Positions 34,770 to 43,621 of a DNA stretch of 64,000 bases are shown in pieces (position 1 is the first letter of the stretch; each line of letters opens with the position of its first letter). The notes under the pieces were generated by a model that worked only from the letters and a program-made list of their open reading frames with translations, did no database searches and had not been told where the DNA came from. This stretch comes from CAZUDI01 sp964618975. Its GTDB lineage: Bacteria; Desulfobacterota; Desulfomonilia; UBA1062. The stretch spans positions 199,791 through 263,790 of the forward strand of contig CAZUDI010000001.1 of assembly GCA_964618975.1 (NCBI GenBank). Reading direction: 5' to 3'. A program made the position numbers and the translations under genes.

Positions 34770-35258
34770 ATGGTTGTCAACTGTCATTACCATCTCGACG
34801 AGCGTCTGATCACCATCGATGCACTCGGAAAACGCCTTGTGCACGCCTGCGGGGTGCACAAGGCGGCCCTCAAGGGCGCGCTCTGCGACCCCTTCCCCGA
34901 GAGGCGCCCGGCGCTGCTGGGCCTCTTGAGATTTCACCTCTCCCTCGTCAGGCTTAAGAATCTTGCCCGCCGCATGCACGCCACCCTCACGCCTTCAGGC
35001 GAGCTCCGGTTACCCCACCGGATCATCCGCCGACATGCCCAGCCGGACAATCGCCCGGTTTTCGAGATCATCCGCGCCCATCCGGACACCTACCTCGGCG
35101 GGGTCTTCGTCAACCCCACCGGCGGCACCTTCGGCCGAGTGGCCCCGGATAACACCTTCGACTACGGGCGCATCAAGCGCCGTATCGAGGCCCTTACCCG
35201 CGATAGCGGGGTCCGCCGACGCCTGCTCGGGGACAATTTCATGCACATCACTTCGTGA
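34770..35258 (+). pseudogene. Amidohydrolase-like protein with an apparent internal deletion
   Basis: 162 residues. The first 115 (VVNCHYHLDERLITIDALGK, GVHKAALKGALCDPFPE, IIRAHPDTYLGGVFVNPTGG) look like the N-terminal part of the amidohydrolase-2 TIM-barrel proteins (about 280 residues). The text then jumps to a sequence resembling their C-terminus (YGRIKRRIEAL ... RRLLGDNFMHITS), leaving out the middle with the later metal ligands. The frame is open throughout, so an in-frame deletion of roughly 100 codons is inferred. A short protein may be made but should be inactive as a hydrolase. It ends 12 bp before the hydroxyacyl-CoA dehydrogenase gene. Confidence 0.55.
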
Positions 35259-35270
35259 GAGGAGGCATCC

Positions 35271-36194
35271 ATGCATATCGATGAGATCAGGCGTATCCTT
35301 ATCCTGGGGGCCGGCACCATGGGGGCCCAGATCGCATATCTGTGCGCCCGCCACGGCTTTGAAGTGTGTATCTACGACATCTCGGCCGAGGCGCTGACAA
35401 AGGCCCGCGAGAGGGTCGCGCGTCTCTGCGAGTGGGGGGTGCGCCACGGGGGCCTGAGCCAGGACAGGGCCCAGGCGACTCGTGCGGGAATGCGCTATAC
35501 GGACGACCCCAAGGAGGCCGCCCGCGAGGCGGACCTCGTCAGCGAGTCCGTGCCCGAGGACCCCGTGCTCAAGGCCGAGATCTTCGCCCGCTTCCACGCC
35601 CTCTGCCCGCCGCATACCGTCTTCACCACCAACACCTCGACGCTGTTGCCCTCCATGCTGGCCGACGCCAGCGGACGACCGGACCGCTTCGCGGCCCTGC
35701 ATTTTCATGACGTGCGCGTTACCACCATCGTGGACATCATGCCCCATCCCGGCACCTCGCCCGAGACCCTGCACCTGCTCGAAGCCTTCTGTGCCCGCAT
35801 CGGGCAGGTCCCCATCGTGCTGCAACGTGAGCAGCACGGTTATGTCTTCAACACCATGCTCACGAGCCTGATCGGTGCGGCCCTGACACTGGCCGCCAAC
35901 GGGGTGGCTGCGGTGGAGGACATCGACCGCGCCTGGATGGGGGTCCTGAACATGCCCATCGGCCCCTTTGGCATCATGGACCAGATCGGCCTGAATACGG
36001 TCTTAAGCGTCTGCACCTACTGGGCTTCCCAGACGCGTGACGCCCAGGCCGAGGCCAATGCCGCCTTTGTCAAGGACTATGTGGACCGCAATCTGCTGGG
36101 GGTCAAGACCGCCCGGGGTTTCTACGCCTATCCCGCGCCCGCCTATCATGCACCCGACTTCCTGACGCCGGACCCGGGGAGTCAAGGTGCGTGA
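35271..36194 (+). CDS. 3-Hydroxyacyl-CoA dehydrogenase
   Basis: 307 residues, single-function size. The NAD site is RILILGAGTMGAQIAYLCARHG; the catalytic His and Glu are in AALHFHDVRV (normally HFxNP) and in the following helix region; the C-terminal helical domain includes GVAAVEDIDRAWMGVLNMPIGPFGIMD. The DVRV where NP is usual suggests a non-standard substrate pocket. It oxidises 3-hydroxyacyl-CoA with NAD+. Together with the isomerase behind it and the thiolase elsewhere in the window it fits beta-oxidation of unsaturated or cyclic acids. Confidence 0.85.
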   Translation: MHIDEIRRILILGAGTMGAQIAYLCARHGFEVCIYDISAEALTKARERVARLCEWGVRHGGLSQDRAQATRAGMRYTDDPKEAAREADLVSESVPEDPVLKAEIFARFHALCPPHTVFTTNTSTLLPSMLADASGRPDRFAALHFHDVRVTTIVDIMPHPGTSPETLHLLEAFCARIGQVPIVLQREQHGYVFNTMLTSLIGAALTLAANGVAAVEDIDRAWMGVLNMPIGPFGIMDQIGLNTVLSVCTYWASQTRDAQAEANAAFVKDYVDRNLLGVKTARGFYAYPAPAYHAPDFLTPDPGSQGA

Positions 36195-36340
36195 ACTCCC
36201 CGGGGTAGACCGGGGCGTGCAGCCCGGCGGGAGGACACCCTGACCGCTCCCGGACGCCGCTACCGGGATGTTTTTCGTGCAGCATGAAATGCAGGCTGCG
36301 TATGGCACCTCATGACCATGAAACTCAGGAGGAAATAGCG

Positions 36341-37165
36341 ATGACATCAGCTTACACGTTCTACAAGGTGGAAAAAAGGCCCCCGCTTGTCTGGATCAGC
36401 CTCAACCGGCCGGAAAAGAAGAACGCCATGGGGCCTGAGGCCTGGACCGAGATCATCCCCCTCTTCGACGACATCCAGCAGGACGACGAGATCCGGGCCT
36501 GCATCATCTCCGGCGAAGGCCGGGACTTCTGTGCCGGCATCGACCTGATGGGCATGGCGCCCCTCGTTCCGGCGCTCAAGGACTGGGACATGAGCGCCGG
36601 TGCGCGCAAGAAGCTCTTTCGGGCCATCTTTCCGCTGCAGGACACCATGACCTGCATCGAACGCTGCTCCAAGCCCGTGATCTGCGCCATCCACGGCTTC
36701 TGCATCGGGGCCGGGCTCGACATGGCGAGTGCCTGCGACATCCGCCTGGCCTCCGAGGATGCCCGCATATCGCTACGCGAGACGGCGGTGGCCTTCATCG
36801 CGGACGTGGGCAGCCTCCAGCGGGTGCCGCACATCGTGGGCCAGGGCATGGCCCGCGAGCTGGCCTACACCGCCAAGTACATCGACGCCCGGCGCGCCCG
36901 GGAGATCCTGCTGGTCAACGAGGTCTACCCGGACAAGGCCACCCTCCTTAAGGGGGCCGAGGACATGGCCCTGGAGATCGCCGCCAACTCGCCGCTGGCG
37001 GTGCAGGGCTCCAAGGATGTCCTCAACTACTGCCGGGGCAAAAGCATTGCCGACGGGCTGGAGTACGTGGCCGCACGCAGCGCCATGATCCTGCCCTCCG
37101 AGGACATGGCCGAGACCATGAACGCCTTCCTCGCCAAGCGCAAGGCACAATTCACCGGCAAATAA
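36341..37165 (+). CDS. Crotonase family, delta3,5-delta2,4-dienoyl-CoA isomerase-like
   Basis: 274 residues. The oxyanion-hole motif is EGRDFCAGIDLMGM, with CAIHGFCIGAGLDMASACDIR following. The stretch SLRETAVAFIADVGSLQRVP matches the ECH1 signature (ADVGxLQRLP with acidic residues), which sets dienoyl-CoA isomerases apart from plain hydratases. It would shift double bonds during breakdown of unsaturated acyl-CoA. AGGAGGAAATAGCG precedes the ATG at 36341. It lies 146 bp after the dehydrogenase, same strand. Confidence 0.82.
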   Translation: MTSAYTFYKVEKRPPLVWISLNRPEKKNAMGPEAWTEIIPLFDDIQQDDEIRACIISGEGRDFCAGIDLMGMAPLVPALKDWDMSAGARKKLFRAIFPLQDTMTCIERCSKPVICAIHGFCIGAGLDMASACDIRLASEDARISLRETAVAFIADVGSLQRVPHIVGQGMARELAYTAKYIDARRAREILLVNEVYPDKATLLKGAEDMALEIAANSPLAVQGSKDVLNYCRGKSIADGLEYVAARSAMILPSEDMAETMNAFLAKRKAQFTGK

Positions 37166-37167
37166 CC

Positions 37168-37207
37168 GCTGCCAGCAGCGGGGAATTTGACCCTCAGGTC
37201 ATTAAAG
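37168..37207 (+). repeat. Interspersed repeat, 3' half only
   Basis: GCTGCCAGCAGCGGGGAATT, then TGACCCTCAGGTCATTAAAG: the second hairpin and tail of the family, starting 2 bp after the isomerase stop codon. Confidence 0.65.
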
Positions 37208-37240
37208 TTTTTCCATTGGCCTTTCCGATGAGGGTGTTAC

Positions 37241-38269
37241 ATGGAAAAGCGCGAGTCGAGAAGACAGAAGACCCTGGAGTGGAAAGACCTCTATGCCAAC
37301 GCCCGTGTGGGGACACAGAGGTTCAAGCTCCCCATCATGGACATCTCCATCGGCGGTATGGGGGTGCTCATCACGGATGGGTTCTCCCTGCTCCAGGAGG
37401 GCACCGAGATCCTGATCGAGACCATGGAGAGACAGGGGCTCGTTATCGCCACCTCTATCCATGGCCGGATCGCCTATCTCGGGCCCGGGGTCCCCTCACG
37501 GGCAGGCATCGACTTCTCACCGCAGGACACCCCCATCGAGGCCTTCACCGAGCTGCACAAGGATACGAACGTGGAACGCCTGATCACGGACAGGCTTGAA
37601 ATCGAGTGCATCTTCACCGAGATCAAGAAGTGGTCGCGCGGATTTGGCGACATGCTCATGATCCACCGGCACAAGGCCATTCCGGCCGAGTTCTTCTATC
37701 TCAGGCCCCAGGAAAACAACATGGTGCTCCGGATCGTGCGCCTGTCCGAATTCCGTCTGCCTTTCCAGCCCGAGATCGGCAAGACCTATCCCTTCTATCT
37801 CTTCAAGGGTGTGAACGTGATGCTCTTCCACTCCGAGATCCTCGACAAGGTGAAGAACATCATGGAAACCAGCTGGCCGGAGAATCTGCGGCACATCAGC
37901 CGCAGGAGCGTCCTGCGCTACCTGGTGACAGGACAGCAGCCCCTCACCGCCAGGATCCTGCACCCCATCAGCATGGAGCACACCGCGGTCATCGTGTGGG
38001 ACATCAGCATCGAGGGCATGGGGGCCGAGCTCCTGATGGAGGATACCCCCTTCATTGAGGGCATGCACCTGCCTTCCATCCGCATCGACCTGCCCGCAGG
38101 GACGGTGGAGGTCTCCGGTGTCGTGCGCTCGGTCAGGAACGAGGACATCCTCCACAAGACCCAGCTCGGCATAGAATTCACCGAGGGCTCAGCCCACTGG
38201 CAGGACCGCATCCTGGATTTCATCCTGCAGAGCGACTTCCCATCGGAGGCCATCCTGAACGGAAGCTGA
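37241..38269 (+). CDS. Tandem PilZ-domain protein
   Basis: 342 residues. An N-terminal PilZ-like region (residues 1-95) has KRESRRQK and MDISIGGMGV; a C-terminal one (about 215-330) has SRRSVLRYLVTGQQPLTARI and VWDISIEGMGAEL, the RxxxR and (D/N)xSxxGM patterns that bind cyclic di-GMP. The middle part resembles the YcgR flexible region. It is probably a c-di-GMP receptor; the output, motility or otherwise, cannot be told. The HD-GYP protein 1.5 kb downstream could turn over the same messenger. Confidence 0.78.
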   Translation: MEKRESRRQKTLEWKDLYANARVGTQRFKLPIMDISIGGMGVLITDGFSLLQEGTEILIETMERQGLVIATSIHGRIAYLGPGVPSRAGIDFSPQDTPIEAFTELHKDTNVERLITDRLEIECIFTEIKKWSRGFGDMLMIHRHKAIPAEFFYLRPQENNMVLRIVRLSEFRLPFQPEIGKTYPFYLFKGVNVMLFHSEILDKVKNIMETSWPENLRHISRRSVLRYLVTGQQPLTARILHPISMEHTAVIVWDISIEGMGAELLMEDTPFIEGMHLPSIRIDLPAGTVEVSGVVRSVRNEDILHKTQLGIEFTEGSAHWQDRILDFILQSDFPSEAILNGS

Positions 38270-38275
38270 TCCATT

Positions 38276-38327
38276 CAGGAGCACGGATCCCAGGGCAAGC
38301 CCCGGCACGCTTCAGGACGCTGGCAGC
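38276..38327 (+). repeat. Interspersed repeat, partial copy in tandem
   Basis: CACGGATCCCAGGGCAAGCC and following bases match the 5' half; it directly precedes a full copy. Confidence 0.45.
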
Positions 38328-38412
38328 ATCATGGGTATGAACCCCGGGGCCAGCCCAAGGCCCCTGCTTCCCGCTGCAAGCAGAGAGGAATTCGACCCTC
38401 AGGCGATCAAGA
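38328..38412 (+). repeat. Interspersed about 85-bp repeat copy
   Basis: ATCATGGGTATGAACCCC, the GCTGCAAGCAG core, then GACCCTCAGGCGATCAAG: a near-consensus copy between convergent genes. Confidence 0.75.
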
Positions 38413-38482
38413 TCACGCCCCCCGAAGAAAGATCCCGGTCTGACGCCGCAGACGTCGGGGGCCTTGCGTGCCCCCCTGTTGC

Positions 38483-39490
38483 TCACACGTGGTAGTATGA
38501 CCGGTACCACTCCACGAAGCGGGGGATACCCTCTTCCACCGGAATCCGGGGCCTAAACCCGATGGCCAGCTCCAGATCCTCGGCATCGGCCCAGGTGGCG
38601 ATCACGTCGCCCGGCTGGAGGGGCAGGAGCCGCTTATGCGCCGTCATCCCCAGGGCCTTCTCGAGCACACCCACAAAGTGCAGCAGCTCCACCGGGTGCG
38701 AACCCCCGATATTGTAGAGGCGGTAAGGGGCGTAGCTGACGGCCGGGTCGGGGTGATCGCCGTTCCATTGCGGTTCGGGGTGTGGGATGAGGTCCATGAC
38801 CCTGACGAGCCCCTCGACAATATCGTCGATGTAGGTGAAGTCGCGCCGCATCTGACCGTGATTGTAGATATCCACGGTCTCGCCCCTGAGGATCGACTGC
38901 GTGAAGGTGAAAAGCGCCATGTCCGGCCGCCCCCACGGGCCGTAGACCGTGAAGAACCGCAGCCCGGTACAGGGCAGCCCGTAGAGGCTGGCATAGGTAT
39001 GCGCCATGAGCTCGTTGGCCTTCTTGGTGGCCGCATACAGACTCACCGGGTGATCCACCGTGTCGTGCACACTGAAAGGCATGCGGGTGTTGGCCCCATA
39101 GACCGAGGAAGACGAGGCATAGACGAGATGGGGTATCTGGGCCTGGCGGCAGCCTTCGAGGATATTGAGAAAGCCCGCCAGGTTGGATTCGATGTAGGCA
39201 TGGGGATTCTCCAGGCTGTAGCGCACACCGGCCTGGGCGGCCAGATGCACCACCCGTTCAAAATCCCCGCCCCCGAAGAGCTGCTCCACGCTCTGGCGGT
39301 CTTCAAGGCCCGTGTGACAGAAGTCGAAGCGGGGGTGTTCCTGCAGCCGAGAGAGGCGCGCCTGTTTGAGCTTAGGATCGTAGTAGGGGTTGAGGTTGTC
39401 CATTCCGGTGACGGCATGCCCTTCCTGAAGCAGCCTTTCTGCCAAGTGGTAACCGATAAAGCCCGCGGCACCCGTAACGAGTATCTTCAT
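38483..39490 (-). CDS. NAD-dependent epimerase, UDP-glucuronate 4-epimerase-like
   Basis: 335 residues of the extended SDR family. It has the Rossmann motif VTGAAGFIGYHLAERLL, the NPYYDPKLKQARL stretch typical of UDP-glucuronate epimerases (CapI/LpsL type), YASSSSVYG, catalytic YAATKKANE, and RFFTVYGPWGRPDMA. It would make UDP-galacturonate for surface polysaccharide. No other polysaccharide gene is near, so context does not help. Confidence 0.88.
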   Translation of the reverse strand: MKILVTGAAGFIGYHLAERLLQEGHAVTGMDNLNPYYDPKLKQARLSRLQEHPRFDFCHTGLEDRQSVEQLFGGGDFERVVHLAAQAGVRYSLENPHAYIESNLAGFLNILEGCRQAQIPHLVYASSSSVYGANTRMPFSVHDTVDHPVSLYAATKKANELMAHTYASLYGLPCTGLRFFTVYGPWGRPDMALFTFTQSILRGETVDIYNHGQMRRDFTYIDDIVEGLVRVMDLIPHPEPQWNGDHPDPAVSYAPYRLYNIGGSHPVELLHFVGVLEKALGMTAHKRLLPLQPGDVIATWADAEDLELAIGFRPRIPVEEGIPRFVEWYRSYYHV

Positions 39491-39567
39491 TCGTGGCTCC
39501 CCATCTAATTCATTTCACATCTGTATTTCCGTTCTAACCATACTCGTCATTATTTTCAATGGACATT

Positions 39568-39648
39568 AATGGCCTGAAGGTCAAATGCCCCGCTGCTTGC
39601 AGCGGAAAGCAGGGGCCTCGGGCTTGCCCTGGGGTTCATGTCCATGAT
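39568..39648 (-). repeat. Interspersed about 85-bp repeat copy
   Basis: Minus strand: AATCATGGACATGAACCCC, AGGGCAAGCCC, CCGCTGCAAGCAGCGG, ATTTGACCTTCAGGCC. A good copy between divergent genes. Confidence 0.75.
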
Positions 39649-39753
39649 TCCATCCGGTCCGGGTCCGTGGTGAGCGTGCCCCCGCCTTATTATGTTTTTT
39701 CCGGATCTGTCCGATGTATCAGATAGCATACGTCGTGATTTTCGAGGGTGGGC

Positions 39754-41166
39754 ATGCAGACAACGGGCACGTACGGCAGCACGGACACACAGGGCAGTTC
39801 CAGGATTCTGATCATCGACGACCGCCCTGTCATCCGCGACATGCTCCGCGGGAAACTCTCGGAGGTGACCTCTGACATCAGCGAGGCGGAAAGCGGCACC
39901 CAGGGCCTCGACCTGGCGCTGAACGCGCCCTTCGACCTCATCCTGACCGATGTCGAGATGCCGGGCATCGACGGCTACGCCCTGTGCGAACTGCTCAAGA
40001 ATTCCCCCCGCACCCGGAGCATTCCGGTGGTGATCGTCAGCATGCACGAGAGCGAGGCCGCCATCGACCGCGGCCTGCGTGCGGGTGCCGCGGCCTATAT
40101 CGGCAAATCCGAGATGGACCACACCCTCGTGCCCACGGTCAGGCAGGTTCTCTCCAAAACATCCTTCCGGCAGAAGAACGTGGTCCTGGTGGTGGACGAT
40201 TCCTTCTCCATCCGCAGGGTGGTCCGTCAGGGGCTCGAGGAGGTGGGGTTCGTGGTGGCGGAGGCCGCCAACGGACAACAGGCCCTCGCGATGCTGAGGG
40301 AAGATCCGCTCCCCGACCTGATCCTGAGCGACATCGAGATGCCGGCCATGAACGGGGTGGAACTCGTGAAACGCCTGCAGGCCGATCCCGATCTGGCCTC
40401 CATCCCGGTGATCATCATGAGCTCCCACGACGACCGGGCGCTGGTGCGCCGCATGCTGAACCGCGGGGCGCTCAACTACCTGGTCAAGCCCTTCAATCTG
40501 GACCAGCTCGTCCATGCCGTGGACAAGACCCTGGAAGACCGTTTCCTGCTCCTGCTCAAGGACCGCCAGCGCTTCGAGAACGAACGCCGCCTCATGCTGG
40601 CGAGCTTCACCAGCCTGGTGACCGCCCTGGAGGCCCGCGACCTCTACACCCGGGGCCATTCGGAATCGGTGGCCACGATCCTCACCGGGATGGGGGTGAT
40701 CATGGGCCTGGAAGAGGAGGATCTCGACGCCCTGAGGATCGCCGGCACCTTCCACGACATCGGCAAGATCGGGGTTCCCGACCAGGTGCTCCTCAAGCCG
40801 GGGTCGCTGAGCTACGAGGAATTCGCCATCATCAAGCAGCACCCCACCATCGGGGCCCACATTCTCTCCCCCATCCCCACCGTCAAGTCCGTCATCCCGG
40901 TCATCCTGCACCACCACGAACGCATGGACGGCATGGGGTATCCCGAGGGCCTTGTGGGGGCCAAGATTCCGCTCTGGGCGCGCATGGCCGCGGTGGCCGA
41001 CACCTACGACGCCCTGACGAGCGACCGCCCCTACCGCAAGGGCATGCCTCGCGAACGGGCGCTGCAGGTGATCGAGGATATCCGCCACGACCAGCTCTGC
41101 CCGGACTGTGTCCAGATCTTCATGCAGTATATCTCAGATCACGACCCGAAATCCGAGATGGCATAG
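39754..41166 (+). CDS. Two-receiver response regulator with HD-GYP phosphodiesterase domain
   Basis: 470 residues. The first receiver has RILIIDDRPVIRDML, phospho-Asp in LILTDVEMPG and Lys in AYIGKSE. The second has VVLVVDDSFSIRRVV, LILSDIEMPAMNG and YLVKPF. The HD-GYP domain shows RGHSESVA, HDIGKIGVPD, HPTIGAHIL, HHHERMDGMGYPEGL and DTYDALTSDRPYRKG, all metal and GYP residues present. It probably hydrolyses cyclic di-GMP under control of an unidentified kinase. ATG at 39754 is taken; a GTG at 39748 is in frame. Its 3' end overlaps the convergent HAD gene by 28 bp. Confidence 0.9.
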   Translation: MQTTGTYGSTDTQGSSRILIIDDRPVIRDMLRGKLSEVTSDISEAESGTQGLDLALNAPFDLILTDVEMPGIDGYALCELLKNSPRTRSIPVVIVSMHESEAAIDRGLRAGAAAYIGKSEMDHTLVPTVRQVLSKTSFRQKNVVLVVDDSFSIRRVVRQGLEEVGFVVAEAANGQQALAMLREDPLPDLILSDIEMPAMNGVELVKRLQADPDLASIPVIIMSSHDDRALVRRMLNRGALNYLVKPFNLDQLVHAVDKTLEDRFLLLLKDRQRFENERRLMLASFTSLVTALEARDLYTRGHSESVATILTGMGVIMGLEEEDLDALRIAGTFHDIGKIGVPDQVLLKPGSLSYEEFAIIKQHPTIGAHILSPIPTVKSVIPVILHHHERMDGMGYPEGLVGAKIPLWARMAAVADTYDALTSDRPYRKGMPRERALQVIEDIRHDQLCPDCVQIFMQYISDHDPKSEMA

Positions 41167-41783
41167 ATGTGCGGGATGTGCCGGAGCTGCGCTTTCCCCC
41201 CGTCGGGGTCCACCAGGAGGCCCTGCATGCCTACGGTACAGCCGGCATGCACATTCGCGGCGCGATCGTCGACGATCAGATACTCGCCCATATCACCGCC
41301 GTAAAGTTCCCTGACCTTGCGGAAGGGGTAGGAAAGCGGCTTGGGCTGGAAATCCATGTACTCGATGGTGAAGATGTCACTGAAGAGATCGATCACCCCC
41401 AGGCAGGCGAGCACCCGCTGCACGTAGGCCAGGGATCCGTTGGAGAAGGCCACCAGCTTCCAGGGAAGGCCTGAGAGCACCTCGTAGAGGAGCGGGTCGG
41501 GAAGGAGCAGGTCCTCCACCGGGACATCGTGCACCGCCTTAAGGTAGACGCTGGGGTCCACGCCGTGATGCTGCATGAGCCCGCCCAGGGTCGACCCGAA
41601 GTCGCGGATATAGGCCCTTCTCAGCCGCCGGGTGCGCCAGGGACCGATCCTGAGGTGCGACATCACGAAGGCGTCGATGCGCCGGTTGACCTCACCGAAG
41701 GGTCCGCTCCCCTTGGCATACAGGGTCTCGTCCACATCCACGAGCGCCACCTGCACGTCCTGCCCCGCGTCTGCCTGTCCCAT
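41139..41783 (-). CDS. HAD-family hydrolase (pyrimidine 5'-nucleotidase-like)
   Basis: 214 residues. Motif I is VALVDVDETLYAKGSG, motif II VAFSNGS, and YLIVDDRAANVHAGCTVGMQ is the last acidic motif. The DVDETLY form and the helical cap resemble the SDT1/Phm8 nucleotidase branch. The start is one of two ATGs in TGATGATG; 41783 gives correct spacing to GGAGG. The stop of the upstream membrane-protein gene overlaps (TGATG), so it is the last gene of the yebC-ruv operon. Confidence 0.75.
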   Translation of the reverse strand: MGQADAGQDVQVALVDVDETLYAKGSGPFGEVNRRIDAFVMSHLRIGPWRTRRLRRAYIRDFGSTLGGLMQHHGVDPSVYLKAVHDVPVEDLLLPDPLLYEVLSGLPWKLVAFSNGSLAYVQRVLACLGVIDLFSDIFTIEYMDFQPKPLSYPFRKVRELYGGDMGEYLIVDDRAANVHAGCTVGMQGLLVDPDGGKAQLRHIPHIYAISDFGS

Positions 41784-41785
41784 CA

Positions 41786-42037
41786 TCACCTCCAAAACGG
41801 CATCCCGACCGCCATCAAGGGCGGGATGAGCAGATTGACCGCCACGTTCCAGCCCCTGGCCGGCTCCAGCGAGGGGGTATCCTCGGCAGGCTGCATCACC
41901 CCCCGCAGCGGGGAAAGAGCCAGCAGCAGAATGCCCAGTAAAAGCAGACAGCCGGCCGGCAGGTATCCCCTAAGCCACCCCCCGAGGGGCACCGCATAGG
42001 CGCACACGAAGAACACCCCGGAGGCTGGGCTACTCAT
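41786..42037 (-). CDS. Small membrane protein between ruvB and the HAD gene
   Basis: 83 residues with two hydrophobic stretches: GVFFVCAYAVPLGGWL and LPAGCLLLLGILLLALSPL, and a weaker third near the end (NLLIPPLMAVGMPF). No family recognised. The ATG at 42037 lies inside the last codons of ruvB, and the stop overlaps the start of the HAD gene, so it is translated as part of the operon. It is easily missed because of its size. Confidence 0.6.
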   Translation of the reverse strand: MSSPASGVFFVCAYAVPLGGWLRGYLPAGCLLLLGILLLALSPLRGVMQPAEDTPSLEPARGWNVAVNLLIPPLMAVGMPFWR

Positions 42038-43055
42038 CGTCAAAAATCTCCATCTGAGTGGTGGCGGGGTTGATTCCCAGGTAGACGAAGGCCCGACTCG
42101 TCATCTGCCGCCCCCGGGGGGTGCGCTTGATGAGGCCCTGCTGGATGAGGTAGGGCTCGTAGACGTCCTCGATGGTGTCGCGATCCTCCCCGATGGAGGC
42201 CGCCAGTGATTCGATCCCTACGGGACCGCCGCCGAAATGCTCCGCCATGGTGGTGAGGATCTTGCGGTCCATACGGTCCAGCCCGCGGGTGTCGATGTCC
42301 AGGCGCGAGAGTGCCAGGTCGGCGATCTCGCCCTCGATGGTGCCCTGTCCCTTGACGTCGGCGAAGTCGCGCACCCGTCTCAGCAGCCGGTTGGCGATGC
42401 GGGGCGTGCCTCTGGAGCGCCGGGCGATCTCGGAGAGCCCCTCGGGCGTGGCAGCGATGCCGAGGATGGCCGCCGAGCGCGTGAGGATCTCGATCAGCTC
42501 GTCCTGGGTGTAAAACTCGAGGTGGCCGATGATGCCGAAGCGGTCCCTCAAAGGCGAGGTGATCATCCCGGCGCGCGTGGTGGCCCCCACCAGGGTGAAG
42601 GGGTTGAGATCGATGCGGATCGAGCGCGCCGAGGGCCCCTGGCCGATGATGATGTCCAGCTTGAACTCCTCCATGGCGGGGTAGAGGATCTCCTCCACGG
42701 TGGAGCCGAGCCGGTGGATCTCGTCAATGAAGAGCACGTCGTGCGGTTCCAGGTTGGTGAGAATGGCCGCCAGATCCCCGGATTTATCGATGGCCGGCCC
42801 GCTCGTGACCCGCAGGCCCGCATCCAGCTCATGGGCGATGATATAGGCCAGGGTGGTCTTGCCGAGACCGGGAGGGCCGTAGAACAGACAGTGGTCGAGG
42901 GCCTCGCCCCGCTTGCAGGCCGCAGCGATGAACACCGCCAGGTTGTCCTTGAGGGCCTCCTGCCCCACGTACTCGCCGAGGGACCTGGGGCGAATGCTGT
43001 TTTCGAAGCCGGCCTCCTCGCGGTCGGATTGTTGGCCTGTCAGGTTCTCGCGCAT
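42030..43055 (-). CDS. ruvB: Holliday junction branch-migration ATPase RuvB
   Basis: 341 residues. Walker A is FYGPPGLGKTTLAYIIA, Walker B LFIDEIHRLG, with sensor and winged-helix regions (VGATTRAGMITSPLRDRFG; AVLGIA and TPRGRQMTSRAFVYLG). It drives branch migration with RuvA. ATG at 43055 overlaps the ruvA stop (TGATG). Confidence 0.97.
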   Translation of the reverse strand: MRENLTGQQSDREEAGFENSIRPRSLGEYVGQEALKDNLAVFIAAACKRGEALDHCLFYGPPGLGKTTLAYIIAHELDAGLRVTSGPAIDKSGDLAAILTNLEPHDVLFIDEIHRLGSTVEEILYPAMEEFKLDIIIGQGPSARSIRIDLNPFTLVGATTRAGMITSPLRDRFGIIGHLEFYTQDELIEILTRSAAILGIAATPEGLSEIARRSRGTPRIANRLLRRVRDFADVKGQGTIEGEIADLALSRLDIDTRGLDRMDRKILTTMAEHFGGGPVGIESLAASIGEDRDTIEDVYEPYLIQQGLIKRTPRGRQMTSRAFVYLGINPATTQMEIFDDE

Positions 43056-43621
43056 CACATCAGTTCCTTGAGCGCCTGGCGGATGAGGTCCTCGACGCTG
43101 TCGGCCTCAAGCCCGTTCAATGCCCGACGGGCCTCCCGCTCCGAGTAACCCAACGAAACCAGCGCCGCCAGGGCGTCCTCACCCGCACGGCCTTCCCGAG
43201 GAAGACCCCGGCACTGGTATTGTTTGGAAATCTTTTCCTTGAGGTCCAGCACGATGCGTTGGGCGCTCTTCTTGCCGATGCCCGGCAGGGTGCACAGATA
43301 GGAGACGTTCTCGCTGACTACCTCTTCCAGGAAGCGGTTGGGTTCGACCCCGGCGATGATATTCATGGCCGTTCTGGGCCCCACCCCGGTGACATTCAAA
43401 AGCAGCGTGAATATCTCCCGCTGGCGCTGATCCACAAAGCCATAGAGGTTAAGCGCATCGTCGCGGCTGATGAGCACGGTATAGAGCATCACCTCGTCAC
43501 CGAGCCCCAGTTGCCGGTCGATGCCGGCGGGCATGTGGACGTGGTAGCCCACACCTGCGACCATCAGGGTGACATCCGCCTTTCCCAGGTGGGCCACCTG
43601 CCCTTTAAGCATGCTGATCAT
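43055..43621 (-). CDS. ruvA: Holliday junction DNA-binding protein RuvA
   Basis: 188 residues. The oligonucleotide-binding N-terminal domain (MISMLKGQVAHLGKADVTL), two helix-hairpin-helix motifs (LLNVTGVGPRTAMNII; LCTLPGIGKKSAQRIVLDL) and the C-terminal RuvB-binding domain (ALVSLGYSEREARRAL) are all present. ATG at 43621 overlaps the ruvC stop by ATGA; the longer frame to 43660 is inside ruvC. Confidence 0.96.
   Translation of the reverse strand: MISMLKGQVAHLGKADVTLMVAGVGYHVHMPAGIDRQLGLGDEVMLYTVLISRDDALNLYGFVDQRQREIFTLLLNVTGVGPRTAMNIIAGVEPNRFLEEVVSENVSYLCTLPGIGKKSAQRIVLDLKEKISKQYQCRGLPREGRAGEDALAALVSLGYSEREARRALNGLEADSVEDLIRQALKELM

Noticed and set aside
37203..37232. Possible flagellar (sigma28) promoter before the PilZ gene: TAAAGTTT ... 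CCGATGAG
   Set aside because: The spacer is 13-14 instead of 11 bases and TTAAAG is the normal 3' tail of the interspersed repeat.
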